DNA of 64,000 nucleotides from Apodemus sylvaticus (GCF_947179515.1 NC_067472.1:76747184-76811183), one strand, 5' to 3'. Positions 1-11,286 are shown, numbered from the stretch's first letter. Notes: generated by a model not told the origin, from the sequence alone. Numbers and translations: made by a program.

Positions 1-379
1 CAGTCTCTTCCTGAACTCTTGGACCCTATCTAGTGGTGCACTAGAACTAGCTTGCACCAACTTGGGAGAGATGACTTAAATGTTCAGGAATTCTGTGAGC
101 TCCCTGGTAAATACAGGCATTTTATACTGTTTCCTAAATTTAAGATTGAATGCATTGTGCAAGAACAACACTAACACTTGCAAGACATAGCTCATTCTGG
201 TTCATGAGGGTCTTTACATCACACAGCATTGCATCAGGATGGAGGAAATACTAAACAATACTGTGCTGGGTGACCTCCACCCAACTCCATCCATAACATC
301 ATTTTGGTGGCTTGAAATCACACATGACAAAACGAGAGCCATTAGAGAAGTTAGCTGATGGTTTTCTGGAATGTAACTT
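1..379. other. Non-repetitive intergenic sequence
   Basis: I see no recognisable repeat, RNA gene or coding signal here. The short open frame on the minus strand at 214-471 has no family resemblance and runs into the low-complexity G-rich stretch. Confidence 0.5.
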
Positions 380-456
380 GGCTTTAAAGTACCTGCCAAG
401 CATCTGCAAGGCCTGGGACCCAGCACCGTGGGGGGCGGGGGGAAGGGGGGAAGGTG
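380..456 (+). repeat. Degenerate ID/B4-like SINE fragment plus G-rich run
   Basis: The stretch reading 'acctgccaagcatctgcaag' followed by 'gcctgggacccagcacc' matches the middle and end of an ID-type (tRNA-derived) SINE. It runs into a G-rich run (428-456). The head is not recognisable, so this is an old truncated copy. Confidence 0.4.
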
Positions 457-607
457 TCTATCCAGGATCACAAATGTATATATAAATGTATATATAAACT
501 GGGGAGGAGGGGGCTGGACAGGGTGGAGTGTGAGTTAACCCAGAGTTAGGTGCTAGGGATAAAGCCCAATGCTGACATGTACAAAGGTTCTGGGTTCTGG
601 GTTTCTG

Positions 608-608
<1 letters not shown>

Positions 609-687
<79 letters not shown>
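609..687. repeat. Compound (CA)n(GA)n microsatellite
   Basis: About 30 bases of CA dinucleotides switch without interruption to about 49 bases of GA dinucleotides. The purity suggests a hypermutable, probably polymorphic locus. Confidence 0.97.
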
Positions 688-690
<3 letters not shown>

Positions 691-1170
691 GAGTTATAAC
701 TAAATTGTGTGGCTTCTTCTAATCATACCCATTCCCAAGGGTTCACACACACATAAGTGAAAATGCTCCTTCAGATTTCTGAAACTTTAATTAAGGTAGC
801 CAGTTCAGACCTTCATGTAGATGTGATTTTGTTAACTGTTATTGGGAAGAAATGCAATAAACAGTAGCAATTGCCTCTTGCCAACAAAACACCCCAGCAA
901 CTTATCTAGTAATGACAAGGCTCCAAGGGACCTTGTCTTCGTGGGGTCTCCATCCTTTGTATCCAGGCACCAGAACATGGAAAATCACACTCACACTAAG
1001 CAACCAGATTCTCACGCTGTCTTCAGAGGTTCCAAGCAAGTAGGTCTTGGATGGAGCAGAAAAGTGAATTTGTTGTCCAATCAAGTTCCCAGGGGGTGCT
1101 AACATGTCTGATTCAGGCGTCTCATACTGAGAGGCATTATTATTTGCACATGAGAAATGTAATCATCCAG
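688..1170. other. Non-repetitive intergenic sequence
   Basis: Mixed-composition sequence with no recognisable repeat. Two overlapping short open frames, one on each strand, show no family features and look like chance frames. Confidence 0.45.
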
Positions 1171-1400
1171 AGCTACGGATGTGGCTCAGTTGATAGCGAT
1201 TACACAGCATTTACAAAGTCCTGGGTTCCGTCCCCAGCAGCACACAAGGCAGTCATGATGGCGCACACCTGTCACCCCGCACTTAGTAGGTGGAGAAAGA
1301 AAAAATGAAAGTTTAAGATCATCTTCAGCTACATAGTGTTTTCAGAGACAGCCTGGGCTAGAGACTCTGTTTTTTAAAAGAAGAAAGAAACATAGAAATA
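1171..1400 (+). mobile_element. B4 SINE (ID head fused to B1-like body)
   Basis: An ID-like head ('gatgtggctcagttgatag', then 'cctgggttccgtccccagca') is followed by a B1-like body ('gatggcgcacacctgtcacc', 'agcctgggctagagactctg') and an A-rich tail. This order is diagnostic of the rodent B4 family. Divergence from the consensus is high, so the copy is old. Confidence 0.85.
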
Positions 1401-1859
1401 GAAGGCAGTTTGGGGTACAGAAATGTTCTTTCATGTTTCTTCTCTTCTAGGAGAGATGCCAAAGAGCAGGTGAGCTCCTGGGACTTAGTGCATACCCCTG
1501 GACCCTGACATATAGTGCCAACTGGTCAAAGCTGAGTCAGTCTGGTAGATATCCCCGAGAACTTGAGGCTTACAAGGGAAAGAAACAGACCAGACTCCAC
1601 CATGCCTGAGGTGTAAAGGTATCAACCAAGAAAGGTGATCCAGAACTCAGGCTCTGAGCCATCCAAATTACAAAAATGACATCAATTATAAAAATGCATC
1701 TGGCACTGCCTGAGGGCTGCTCCCAGGAGCATTCATCTCCACCATGTCCTTCCTTCTTGTTGTTGTTTAAGGGGGAGTTATCCCTAGAACCCCAGATCTT
1801 GGCAGCAAAACAGTCTTTTCATGAATGTGACAGGCCTCAGAGATTCAGGTTAGGCACTC
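1401..1859. other. Non-repetitive intergenic sequence
   Basis: No repeat or gene signature recognised. A 73-codon plus-strand frame at 1676-1897 runs into the downstream SINE and is not supported. Confidence 0.45.
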
Positions 1860-1940
1860 TTGAAAGTTGCCCTTTAACCTCCACATGTGTATTGTGATAT
1901 TGTGCATGCACACTCACACATATACACATACTCATGCAAA
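1860..1940 (+). mobile_element. B3-type SINE, 3' end only
   Basis: 'agttgccctttaacctccac' followed by a CA-rich ACAC/CATACTC stretch matches the 3' end of B3-class SINEs. The GAAA array follows directly, as often happens when a SINE A-rich tail expands. Confidence 0.55.
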
Positions 1941-1942
1941 TA

Positions 1943-2028
<86 letters not shown>

Positions 2029-2031
2029 CAA
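1941..2031. repeat. (GAAA)n tetranucleotide microsatellite
   Basis: Almost perfect AAAG/GAAA repeats run for about 80 bases and end in interrupted CAAAGAAA units. The array reads as Lys/Glu/Arg repeats on plus and Phe/Leu/Ser repeats on minus, which explains the open frames here. Confidence 0.97.
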
Positions 2032-2032
2032 A

Positions 2033-2207
2033 GGCTCAGTGCAGCAGTATAGGGCAATATCAGAACAGGGAAGTGGGAAGGGGTGGATGAGGGAACAGGG
2101 GAGGGAAGAGGGCTTATGGGGCTTTCGGGGAGTGGGGAGCCAGAAAAGGGGAAATAATTTGAGATGTAAATAAATATATCGAATAAAAAATAATTTTTTT
2201 TCAAAAA
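2033..2207 (+). mobile_element. L1 3' UTR fragment, rat-type
   Basis: The sequence follows the same 3' UTR as the L1 copies at 3.8-4.5 kb and 26.8-27.2 kb: CAGTG...GGGAAGTGGGAAGGGG, a CTTATGGGGCTTTCGGGG block, AAAGGGGAAAT and a final ATATCGAATAAAAA tail. Only the last 170 bases were inserted. Confidence 0.88.
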
Positions 2208-2210
2208 AAA

Positions 2211-2385
2211 ATTTCCCTTGAGCCTAAGGTTGTTGGATGCCCCAGTGTAGGGGAATGCTAGGGCAGGAAGACAGGAGTGGGTGGGTGGGTGGAGCACCCT
2301 CATAGAGGCAGGGGGTGGGGGGACAGGGGATTTCCAAAGAGGAGACCTAGAAAGGGGGAAACATTTAAAATGTAAATAAAGAAAA

Positions 2386-2388
<3 letters not shown>
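2211..2388 (+). mobile_element. Older L1 (Lx-like) 3' UTR fragment
   Basis: The pattern 'gggaatgctagggcagga', repeated GGGTGGGTGG, 'aaagggggaaacatttaaaa' and 'tgtaaataaagaaaat' is that of older murine L1 3' ends. It lies directly after a younger L1 tail, giving two unrelated L1 3' ends in tandem. Confidence 0.7.

Positions 2389-2417
<29 letters not shown>
2389..2417. repeat. (CAAT)n microsatellite
   Basis: About seven AATC/CAAT units form the tail of the preceding L1 3' end. It probably arose by expansion of the L1 A-rich tail. Confidence 0.95.
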
Positions 2418-2420
<3 letters not shown>

Positions 2421-3449
2421 AGAGCATATTGTGTCTCATCCCTTGTAGAACAGTTAGGGCTACACAGGTTAGAAAAGAAATACAATGAACTTTCATTTGT
2501 TGCAAGCATGTAAAACTGTACTTGGAAGGAAATGAGATAGCCTTGGTAACTAATGATTAAATAAAGAAAAGGGAAAAAAAACAACATAAAACAATTTTGA
2601 GGTCAAAAGTTTGTTTGCTAACAGAGATGTGCCCCTTCCTTCCTTCACAGTGCTTGCTCCCAGGGACACCAAGGGACATCATGCGGGAAGTAAATAATTC
2701 AAAACAGGTTTTTCCATGATAGCATGTAATGTCTGTGTGGGTGGAGGGAGGTCTTTTCCTTTTGTTTTGGGCCTCTCTAAAGCAAAATCAAATGTCTCTC
2801 TGTGTCTCAGCCCACAGCCCAGTAGACAGATGACCCAAATCCCCTTAGGTAGCACTCCAGAATCAGTTCTTAGACACTAGAAGAGAGCCACACAAACCCA
2901 AAGCCAGGGAGACAGCAAACCAAAGTCATATATGATGTATATGTAAAATGAGCATCTGTCTAAAATAAATGGAGAACTTGGCCAGAGGCAACTTGGTGCC
3001 CAAGAGGCCAAGCTACACCATGCTAGGATAGCCCAGCCTGTGCTTGGCCTGCTGGGACAATCCAGCTGGTAGAAATGAAATCTTTATGTTTGTGTTGATC
3101 CACCAGCAGGAAGTGGGGAAGCAGAGAGAACCCTACCAAGTGGCCGCCCACTCCACCACCAGTGCCCTCAAGGCTGTCAGCATGCATCTAAATTTGATGC
3201 CAGGGAGCCCTGACACAAAGCACTGGTTATAAGCCATAGGATTCTCTATTGAGTATTTAAGTCTGTATTGAGCCCAGAGTCACTTAGAAGAGACGAAGAG
3301 ATCGCCAGCTGATTGCATAAATGGATTCCTTAGGATTGCCTTGAAACTCACACTGTCCCTACAGATTCAGTGGTTGCTCTTCAGAAAGGCATTTTTCTCT
3401 AGGACATTTGGAGCTAGTGTCTGTACTACTTTAAAAATGTGAAGTCAGG
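2418..3449. other. Non-repetitive intergenic sequence
   Basis: About 1 kb without recognisable repeats, RNA genes or coding frames with family features. Confidence 0.45.
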
Positions 3450-3487
3450 TTTTTTTTTTGTTTTTTTTTTGTTTGTTTGTTTGTTTT
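3450..3487. repeat. T-rich / (TTTG)n low-complexity tract
   Basis: Runs of T interrupted by single G, ending as TTTG units. Confidence 0.95.
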
Positions 3488-3793
3488 GCTGTATTAGCTG
3501 TAAACTATAGGAGCCTAAAAACTGGAAGTTTGGACCCAAACCATACCTGACTTCTCAAGCTGAAGGAGACTGGGGCTGCAGGACTTAGCCTCTGGGTCAT
3601 GACACTCCAGCTACTATTGGAGCCAGCTGGGGACATGGGGACATGGAAGAGAGACAGAAGCAAATGAAGGCAGGAGAAGGGAAATGGAAAATGCCATCAA
3701 AGTCATTCAGCTTCCCACTCGCAGGGAGGAATCCACACCGTGGTGAGGGAGTGGAGATCCTGCCATTCCCAGGAGACTTGGTGATCAGAAGAC

Positions 3794-4537
3794 CAGTCAG
3801 AATGGCTAAGATTAAAAATTCAGGAAACAGCAGGTGTTGGAGAGGGTGTGGAGAAAGAGGAACACTCCTCCACTGCTGGTGGGGTTGCAAATTGGTACAA
3901 CCACTCTGGAAAGCAGTCTGGCGGTTCCTCTGAAAAATGAGCACCTCACTTCCAGAAGATCCTGCTATACCACTCCTGGGCATATACCCAGAGGATTCCC
4001 CACCATGTAATAAGGATACATGCTCTACTATGTTCATAGCAGCCCTATTTATAATTGCCAGATGCTGGAAAGAACCCAGGTATCCCTCAACAGAAGAGTG
4101 GATGCAAAAAATGTGGTATATCTACACAATGGAGTACTATTCAGCCATTAGAAACAATGAATTCATGAAATTCTTAGGCAAATGGATGGAGCTAGAGAAC
4201 ATCATACTAAGTGAGGTAACCCAGACTCAAAAGGCGAATCATGGTATGCACTTACTAATAAGTGGTTATTAACCTAGAAAACTGGAATACCCAAAACATA
4301 ATCCACACATCAAATGAGATACAAGAAGAAAGGAGGAGTGGCCCCTGGTTCTGGAAAGACTCAGTGAAACAGTATTCAGCAAAACCAGAACGGGGAAGTG
4401 GGAAGGGGTGGGTGGGAGGACAGGGGAAGAGAAGGGGGCTTACGGGACTTTCGGGGAGTAGGGGGGGGGCTAGAAAAGGGGAAATCATTTGAAATGTAAA
4501 TAAATTATATCGAATAAAAAAAATTAAAAAAAAAAAA
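3794..4537 (+). mobile_element. 5'-truncated L1 (rat-type), ORF2 C-terminus plus 3' UTR
   Basis: The insert starts inside L1 ORF2 at a codon run reading V-R-M-A-K-I-K-N-S-G. It covers the cysteine-rich C-terminal part and the usual C-terminal LISGY followed by TAA, then the G-rich 3' UTR and an A tail. The 7-base AGAAGAC at 3787-3793 recurs at 4538-4544 directly after the A tail, a plausible short TSD. ORF2 is broken by TGA at 3931-3933 where sister copies in this window have CGA, the change expected from CpG decay. Confidence 0.92.
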
Positions 4538-4544
4538 AGAAGAC

Positions 4545-5188
4545 AATGTGGAGCTCCAGACCTTTGTCTCAAACCGGACGTGTCCTCAGATCCCCTGCTA
4601 CCCAGAAGGTGCAGTCATAATACACAGCCACAGCTAGCTGATATGCTGCTTGGAGCAAGCTGTCACTTCAAAAGCATCTTCCAACAGTGGAAGCCTCGGC
4701 CAGTGGTCCACCTGTGCCGCAGCTGTCCTCTGTTTCTGTAATTAATGCAACCCAGAGACAAGAAGCCATAAAAGGAGAGATTGGCAAAGTTAGATGTTTT
4801 ATAAGAGTCTGTATTAAAAAGGCATGGTGACTAAAGCTAGAAACCAAGTCGCAGCTGAAGATATTTACAGCTTATTCCACTGGGGACAGATCAATATCTA
4901 CCACATATCACATAAAGGATTCTCTGTTCTTACAAATCAATAAGGAAAGAAAAGACAAGGAGACTTCAGAAACTGAAATGAGGCTTAGCCCATGATATAA
5001 TGAGGTTTTTGCAAGTGGCATGAAGGAGATAGAAGAAGGATAAGAATCAGGGCAAGGCTGAGCCCCACAAATTATAATGATAGACTGAGAAAGAGAAAGG
5101 CTCTCTCAAGGTTATGAAGAGACTCAAAGAACAATCCAGAGGTTGGAGCTGTTAAGGAGGCTTGGCCCTGCTTCCCTCTGAGATTGTG
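4545..5188. other. Non-repetitive intergenic sequence
   Basis: No repeats or gene features recognised between the L1 and the LTR that follows. Confidence 0.45.
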
Positions 5189-5189
5189 C

Positions 5190-5472
5190 TACATTAGAGT
5201 TTCTATTGCTGTGATAAACACCAGGTCCAAAAGCGACTTGAGGAGGAAAGGGTTTGTTTCATCTTACATGTCCAGGTAACAATCCATCACTGAGGGACGT
5301 AAGGGCAGAACTAGAGGCAGGACCTGAAGAAGCCATGGGAACTACTAGCTTGCTCTCAGTGACTTGCCCAGCTTACTTGTTTATACCATCCAGGACCACC
5401 TGCCCAGGGGTGACGCTGCCCACCAGGGTCTGGGCCCTCCCACATCAATCATCAGTCAATAAAATAACCTAT
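5190..5472 (-). mobile_element. MaLR-type solo LTR, truncated
   Basis: The plus strand reads 'tctattgctgtgataaacac', 'gaggaaagggtttgtttcat', 'cactgagggacgtaagggca' and 'gggccctcccacatcaatca'. This is the reverse of the LTR type seen complete at 61.3-63.25 kb. The end carrying 'gtcaagttgac' is missing. Confidence 0.78.
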
Positions 5473-5509
5473 CAGGAAAACTTGATAAGAATTTCTTCCT
5501 TGGGAAATA

Positions 5510-5700
5510 AAAGGAAGAGGAGGTGGAAAAGTTCTAGAGAAATGACTCAGTCCAGAAGATCGTGTCATAACCCAGGTAAGATTCCCAGTCTCAAACTGAG
5601 CATGGTGACAGTGTATCCCAGAACCAGGGTGGCAGAGACAGGAGGATTATTGCCTCTCACAGGCTAGCTAACTTAGCCTAATTAACAAGCTCCCATGCCA
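5510..5700 (+). mobile_element. Degenerate B-type SINE
   Basis: 'gaaatgactcagtccagaag' and 'acccaggtaagattcccag' resemble the head of B3/RSINE1-like SINEs. 'gcagagacaggaggatta' resembles their B1-like or body part. The CA-rich stretch that follows would be the expanded tail. Highly diverged. Confidence 0.45.
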
Positions 5701-5747
5701 GTGACGGCACCTGAGTCTGACCTGTGCCAGCTGCTGGTTCTCCCCCA

Positions 5748-5915
5748 CAAACACATGCATACACACATATACACACATGCATACACACATACACACACAC
5801 ACATGCACTCATACACATTAATACACACACAGGTATACATGCACCCACACACTTACATGCACCTGCACTCACACACAAACACAAACACACACACACACAT
5901 GCACACACATGTATA
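5748..5915. repeat. CA-rich imperfect microsatellite
   Basis: ACAC/CATACAC units with frequent T and G interruptions. It reads as His/Thr repeats on plus and Cys/Val repeats on minus, which explains the open frames. Confidence 0.95.
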
Positions 5916-6320
5916 TACCACTACCTGAAGAAACTGTGATACAATATTGCATTTAAAATAATTATGTGATAGGCTCATGAATATTTTCCGAAGCTTCCTG
6001 AATGCTTGAAATATTAGACAATTTTTTAAAACAAAACTTGGTAATTTAAATTGATCAAACAGGTCAGAGGCCGAAAAGGACCTCATGATACAGAAGGAGT
6101 TCTCTAGGTATATAAGCGGGTTGGGGCAGGGCAGGTCTCCCTTCTCGCATTGTTGCTGTGTACGGTGATTCACTCCCAGCCAGGCTTAAGACCTTGTGAA
6201 CAGGCCTTTCTTCTGGCCTGGTTTAAGCCAACTGCCAGTCTACAATTCAATCACCATACTATCTAGACCACAAAAATTGAAGTCTGAAGTTTATATTTAT
6301 GTCAATGAAGGTATGTGGGA
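5916..6320. other. Non-repetitive intergenic sequence
   Basis: No recognisable repeat or coding feature. Confidence 0.4.
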
Positions 6321-6535
6321 AGGGGCTGAAGTGGCTCAGAAGTTAAGAGCACTTACTTCTCTTACAGAGGCCCTGAGTTTGTTTCCTAATGCCCTTATCA
6401 GGTAGCTTAAATATACCTACAATTCCAGTTCTTGGGAATCTAATGCCCTCTTGCCTCCTCAGGCACCTACGCACACATGGTACGAATAAACTTACATAGG
6501 CACACATGCATACACATAAATAAAAATAGTAAACC
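6321..6535 (+). mobile_element. B3 SINE
   Basis: The head is 'ggggctgaagtggctcagaa' and 'gttaagagcacttacttctc', the B3/B2 tRNA-derived part. The body reads AATTCCAGTTCTTGGG...TGCCCTCTTG, then a CACACATGG / CACATAAATAAA tail. Full length but diverged. Confidence 0.88.
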
Positions 6536-6644
6536 GATCTAAGTTTAATAAGCAATTGTATGTGTCTGGAGATGCCTCAGAAAATGAACCAAGTACTGAG
6601 GATAATAACATTGACAACAAACTGAAGGACTACGCCCATACAGC

Positions 6645-6737
6645 CCAGTCCTGAGGAAGCAGAAATAAGATCAAGAGTTCAAGGCCAGTCTGGGATGAAC
6701 AACAAGATCCTGGTGAACAAAAAGAAAAGAAATAGAG
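6645..6737 (+). mobile_element. B1-related SINE fragment
   Basis: 'tcctgaggaagcagaaataa', 'gagttcaaggccagtctggg' and an A-rich tail match the central and 3' parts of B1. The 5' part is absent. Confidence 0.6.
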
Positions 6738-6946
6738 ATGCGAGGGAGACTACTGCGAACATACTATACCAGAAACTAAGAAGGGCCCAGCCGTGTCTTT
6801 TCAATGTCAAAATTCTGTAGGTTGACTTTATTGGTGGAAATTTGTCAAATAGCATTGATTCTGCTGATAGCTAGATGTTGGCAAACACAGGTTCTTCCAT
6901 TCCATGCTTAATTACTCATAGATCATACATTACACATATCACATGG

Positions 6947-7351
6947 TGTGCTGGGTAGTTTTATGTCAACTGGGCACAAACTACAGTCATTTGAGAGGAG
7001 GGAACCTCAACTGAGAAAATACTTCCAGAAGATCTGACTGTAGACAAGCCTGTAGGGCATTTTCTTAATTATTGATTAATAATGGAGGTTCCTACCCATT
7101 GTGGGTAGTACCATCCCTGGTCCTGGGTTCTATAATAAAGCAGGTTGAGTAAGTCAGGAGGAAAAAGTCAGTAAGCAACAATCTTCCATGGCCTCTGCAT
7201 CTGCTCCTGCTTCCGGGTGTCTGCCCAGTTTTAGTTTCTGCCTGGGCCTCCCTCAGTGGACTATGATTCAGGATATGTAAATCAAATACACATTTTCCTT
7301 CCCAAACTGCTTTTGATCATGTTTTATAGCAGCAATATCAAGCCTAACTAG
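6947..7351 (+). mobile_element. MaLR-type solo LTR
   Basis: It begins TGTGCTGGGTAGTTTTATGTC and ends near 'caagcctaacta'. The middle carries TTTTCTTAATTATTGATTAAT, 'tgtgggtagtaccatccctg' and 'ccatggcctctgcatctgct', the same arrangement as the LTRs of the complete element at 61.3-63.25 kb but in plus orientation. No internal region follows, so it is a solo LTR. Confidence 0.82.
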
Positions 7352-7670
7352 AGGCAGATATGAGAGCTAGGACAGTAGCTGCAATGGTTAGATATTAGGA
7401 ACCCAACTGGGGAACTGCTGCAGGCATGCAAAGATGCTGGGGGTGGGGGTCACAGAACCAATCAAACAACAGGCTTGAGTTGAGTTGCAAAGAACAGGGC
7501 CCTGGAAACTAGGTGCTGGGACCAGATCCTAATGGCCGAACATATGAGTTCAAGTGGACTATATCAGTAAAGACCAAGATGAGATGAACCCTACTACAAA
7601 CTGGAGTTCTCTTTCTACCTGTCACTCACTTGAGGCACACACTGAAAGTCACCTACTTTGTCCATCTGTG
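7352..7670. other. Non-repetitive intergenic sequence
   Basis: Nothing recognised between the two LTRs. Confidence 0.4.
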
Positions 7671-8800
7671 TGATGTGTGACTGAGAATGGACTGCATAGG
7701 CTCATTTATTTGAATATTTGGTTTAAAAATGGTAAAACTGTTTAGGAAGGACTAGGAGGTGTGGCCTTGTTGGAGGAGGTGGATCACTAGAGTGTGACCC
7801 TGGATACAGGATATTTGAACCTGTTTTTGCTAAGAGTGTGACTTATTCCTTAGTACACACCTTTAATCCCTCTGGCTGGAATATAGACATGCCCTTCATA
7901 GTCACCTTTAATCCCAAAGAATGAAAGTAAAATTAGTTTGTAGAAGGAAGCACTCATGTTTGAAAGTGATGTCTGAATGAGTGGCAGGAAAAGTAATGAA
8001 TCAGAGAAAGATTTGACAGATTAGGATATGCCTAGCTCTCCTGAGAGGAGAGAACAAGGGGAATTCACTTAAGGGAGAGAAGGAGACAGTACAGGAAGAA
8101 GAGAATACATAGAGTTGAGAGGGAGAGGAGAGGGGCACAGAGAGGGAGAAGGAGGCAGGTTTGCTGGGAGAGTTTTACAGAGACAGATTGAAGAGAGAAC
8201 AAGCTAGACACAGGTAAAGACAGAAAAAGCAAGAGAATGAAAAGGAGCCAGAAGATTAGAAAAGACTACTAGAGTTAGAGACCAAGCAGAGCAACTCAGA
8301 AGCCAAAAGAAAAGCTCAATTGAATAAGTCAGCTGGGAGAGGAGTTTGAGCCACAACAGCTGAGTTGAACCAGCCAGCTAGAGTTCAGAAAGAACTGGGA
8401 AGGGTCAGTTTGCTTCTTCAGGAGCAAGTCTCAGAGGCTGGAAACATTCTGAGTCTAGATTAACTTCTATGGAGGCTCAAAACTTGCAGGAGTCAGAAGA
8501 GGCTGGCAGATGGAGACAGTGAGCCTCCCAACCAAGAGTTACAAGAGAAGTTATTTTTACACTGGGGTAAACTGAGGTTTCAAAAGACCTCATCTGTTCC
8601 AGTTGGCTTTCTCTGCTGCCTGCTTGTAGATAAGAATGTGAGCTGCCATCTAGCGCTCCGGTGCCATTCCTGCTTGCCTGCCTGCTGCCATGTCCCTGCC
8701 ATGATGGTCGTGGATTGTAACCCTCTGCTGCTCCAAATTAAATGTTGTTTTCATATCTCCCTTTGGTCATGGTTTTGGTCATAGAAAAGTCACTAAAACA
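7671..8800 (+). mobile_element. MaLR-type LTR interrupted by RMER1
   Basis: The 5' half (7671-7805) reads 'cataggctcatttatttgaa' and 'aggaggtgtggccttgttgg'. The 3' half (8560-8800) reads 'tgaggtttcaaaagacctca', 'tgccatgatggtcgtggatt' and ends in 'cactaaaaca'. Joined, these halves match the LTR at 13798-14088. The gap is filled by an RMER1 element. Confidence 0.8.
7806..8559 (+). mobile_element. RMER1 interspersed repeat inserted in an LTR
   Basis: A long A/G-rich body with repeated GAGAGG/GGAGA, 'gccacaacagctgagttgaa' and 'ccagccagctagag' matches the rodent RMER1 family. Similar bases flank it (CACTAGAGT before, CACTGGGGT after), a decayed TSD. It inserted after the host LTR did. Confidence 0.7.
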
Positions 8801-10690
8801 GGCTGGTATGTTGGATAATTCTCCAGCCTGGATCTTCTGGCATCTGTTTAATATGCCCATGTGCCCATATGTCCCCAGTCCACCTTGATAAGTTTATAGG
8901 TGGCACCTTTTGTTTGTAGAGAAAGTTCTTTCTCAGAATGTGCCTTGTAAGTGGTGAGGGGCAGATGATTGTATCTACACGCAATATAGAGTCAGCTTGG
9001 ACTCAAATTGGAGTCAAATGCTGCTTTGTTAAATCAAGTCACCCAAGGCAAGGCAGAGCCTAAAAGCCAGTGCTCACATAATATAGAGTCCTTTAGAGCA
9101 GGAAACAACCTGATCCCACAGGAAAGGGGGGAAGGAGGCAGGAATGGAAGAATGGGGAGAGGGAAGAATGTTCATTTCATTATCCATTATAAAAATACAG
9201 ACATAAAAGGTCACAACCCAAGTTCTTTATCATCTGGTGTAGCCTGTACTTTAGTAACAGAGCTTCCATTTAAATTGCCTTAGGTTTGACTTTCTCTTCT
9301 GTTCTGATGTATATTTTGTGAATTCACTGTGAAAGAAAATCAGTGCAGGTTGGAACAGAGATAATTCTATCCCTTTCTAAAATGTCAAAGATTATCACTT
9401 TTGTATTCTATGAGGTATCTGATCATACTGACTGTGCTTCTTTCTGATAGCAATTAAGTTAAAGTTGCAAGAACCTATAATTTAAGCTCACAGTCGACTC
9501 AAACGAATAAAAAAATGTTTGTTTTTCCTTTGCTTTTTCTATGGGCATGCATAATGAATTAAATGTAGGGCTCTCTTTCTTGATTATTGCTTTAGAAATA
9601 AACAGTCAGGTCTCATTACTCATCTTCAAAAAGAGATAATAGCACACTTTATTATAGAATTTTTATGTATTGCTAATGTCTAGGAAGCTCAGCAGATTAA
9701 TTCTCTCTATACAAGGTGAAATTTATTGAGCAAATGGGACATCAATACCAGCCCATCGATTGCAACCTGAAGACTTTATAGGAAAGGTATATAGCAACCT
9801 AGTAAAAACCATATAAATCTGTTATCTGAGATAAAAAATAATGTCCAGAAATTATTGAAGATTAATCTAAGAGCCATGCTATTTAGTAGGTAACATTTTA
9901 AATATTAAATCATATAAATTACCTTATTGGAAATGGAGGAATGTGGACAACTAAAATTTTGCCCTGAGATTTGTAAAGAATGTCCAAACTGGATACCAAG
10001 CCCCCCTGCCAGAGCAAACAGCAGATGTGGCCTTACTGTGGCTTTTCAACTGCAGTCTCTGATTCTAGGACCCTTAAACTCTCTCCCCTCCCTCAGTTCA
10101 TGGTGGATGGTCCTCCTTCCTGTTTTTCTACAGTGACCTGAGAGCCTAGAAAAGCTCTTGATGGTCTGCCTCTCCATGGGCTGCCTGTCACCTCTCCAGA
10201 GGTGGTGAGATCTGGGAAATGGAGCTGATGCTACACTGCTCCCAAGGGTGAGACCTGGGAGAATGGACCCAATAAATGAATCAGTCCAAAGTCTCATGCA
10301 ACAGTCAACTTTATTAAGAGCCTCAGACAATTTATACTCTTGATGGTTAAGAAACGTCATGTGAGTAAAGTTCTCATGAGTTCAAACTGTGCACAATCAC
10401 AAGAGCAAACTACATGCAGGTAAAACATGTTCTTCCATACAAGCATTATATAATTTAAACCTTTAATTGAATAACAGCAGCTTCAGTAATGAGTAATCTC
10501 AAGTAAATTCACTCCTATCGGCTATACCTGAGAAGAGCACAAAAACATTCCAAGAACAATTCTAGTTTTGAAGAAACCAAGGTACAAGACTCTTGTCTTG
10601 TTTTCTCAGAATGTTCTCATCAGCGCTCAGAAGTCTCCTCACTTGACTTCTCCCTGGACCATGTTCCAGCAATGTGCCAGTCACACAGCC
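8801..10690. other. Repeat-poor intergenic block
   Basis: About 1.9 kb with no repeat I can name. Several 60-105 codon frames show no signal peptide, membrane segments or known motifs. AT-rich around 9.3-9.9 kb. Confidence 0.45.
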
Positions 10691-10931
10691 CAGCAGGGGT
10701 TCTCACTTTTCCTAATGCTACAATCCTTTAACAACAGTTCCTCATGCTGTGGTGACCCACCCCCACCCCAGCCATAAAACTATTTTTATTGCTATTCCAT
10801 AGCTGTAATTGTGATATTGTTATGAATCATAATGTAATTTCTGTCTTTTCTGATGGTCTTAGGCAACCCCTGTGAAGGGGTCAGGTAAGGCCCAAAGGAG
10901 TCACAACCCACACAGGTGGAGAACCTGGCAT
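10691..10931. mobile_element. hAT-Charlie-type DNA transposon relic (URR1-like)
   Basis: Inverted ends 'aggggttctcac' and 'gtggagaacct' correspond to the known TGGTTCTCAA...TTGAGAACCA terminal repeats. Inside lie 'ctaatgctacaatcctttaa', 'cctcatgctgtggtgaccca' and 'caacccctgtgaaggggtca'. This is a non-autonomous element with no transposase frame. Confidence 0.82.
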
Positions 10932-11077
10932 AGATGCTGAAATGAAGAGAGTTCACATCATGGTCTACGTAAAGTAATCAACAAGAAGTTACCCCTTTGT
11001 GTAAACATAATGCTAACACATGACTTTGGGTTTAAAACGGAAAGGTAACTTCCTTTAAAAAGAATCAAAAGATAAAT

Positions 11078-11176
11078 GTTGATAGCACATCCCAGCACTG
11101 AGGAGGCAGAGACTAGGCAGTCTGGTCCACATAACAAATTCTAGACCAGGCAGGGCTAGTTAGTAAGATCCTGACC
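11078..11176 (+). mobile_element. B1-related SINE, diverged
   Basis: 'catcccagcactgaggaggc' and 'gtctggtccacataacaaat' match B1. The 5' end is missing and the tail has become the pentanucleotide array that follows. Confidence 0.72.
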
Positions 11177-11246
11177 ATAATATAATATAATATAATATAA
11201 TATAATATAATATAATATAATATAATATAATATAATATAATATAAA
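11177..11246. repeat. (TATAA)n pentanucleotide repeat
   Basis: About fourteen near-perfect TATAA units. The array sits where a B1 A-tail would be, so it likely grew from that tail. Confidence 0.97.
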
Positions 11247-11286
11247 TGAAACCAAGACACTACTTTTGGCCATCAAAAAAAAATGT

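Noticed and set aside
1934..2173. Lys/Glu/Arg-rich frame
   Set aside because: Translation of the GAAA microsatellite running into an L1 3' UTR.
6321..6400. tRNA-like A/B-box sequence in SINE heads
   Set aside because: B2/B3, ID and RSINE1 heads derive from tRNAs, but none here folds into an intact tRNA by eye. They continue into SINE bodies and A-rich tails.
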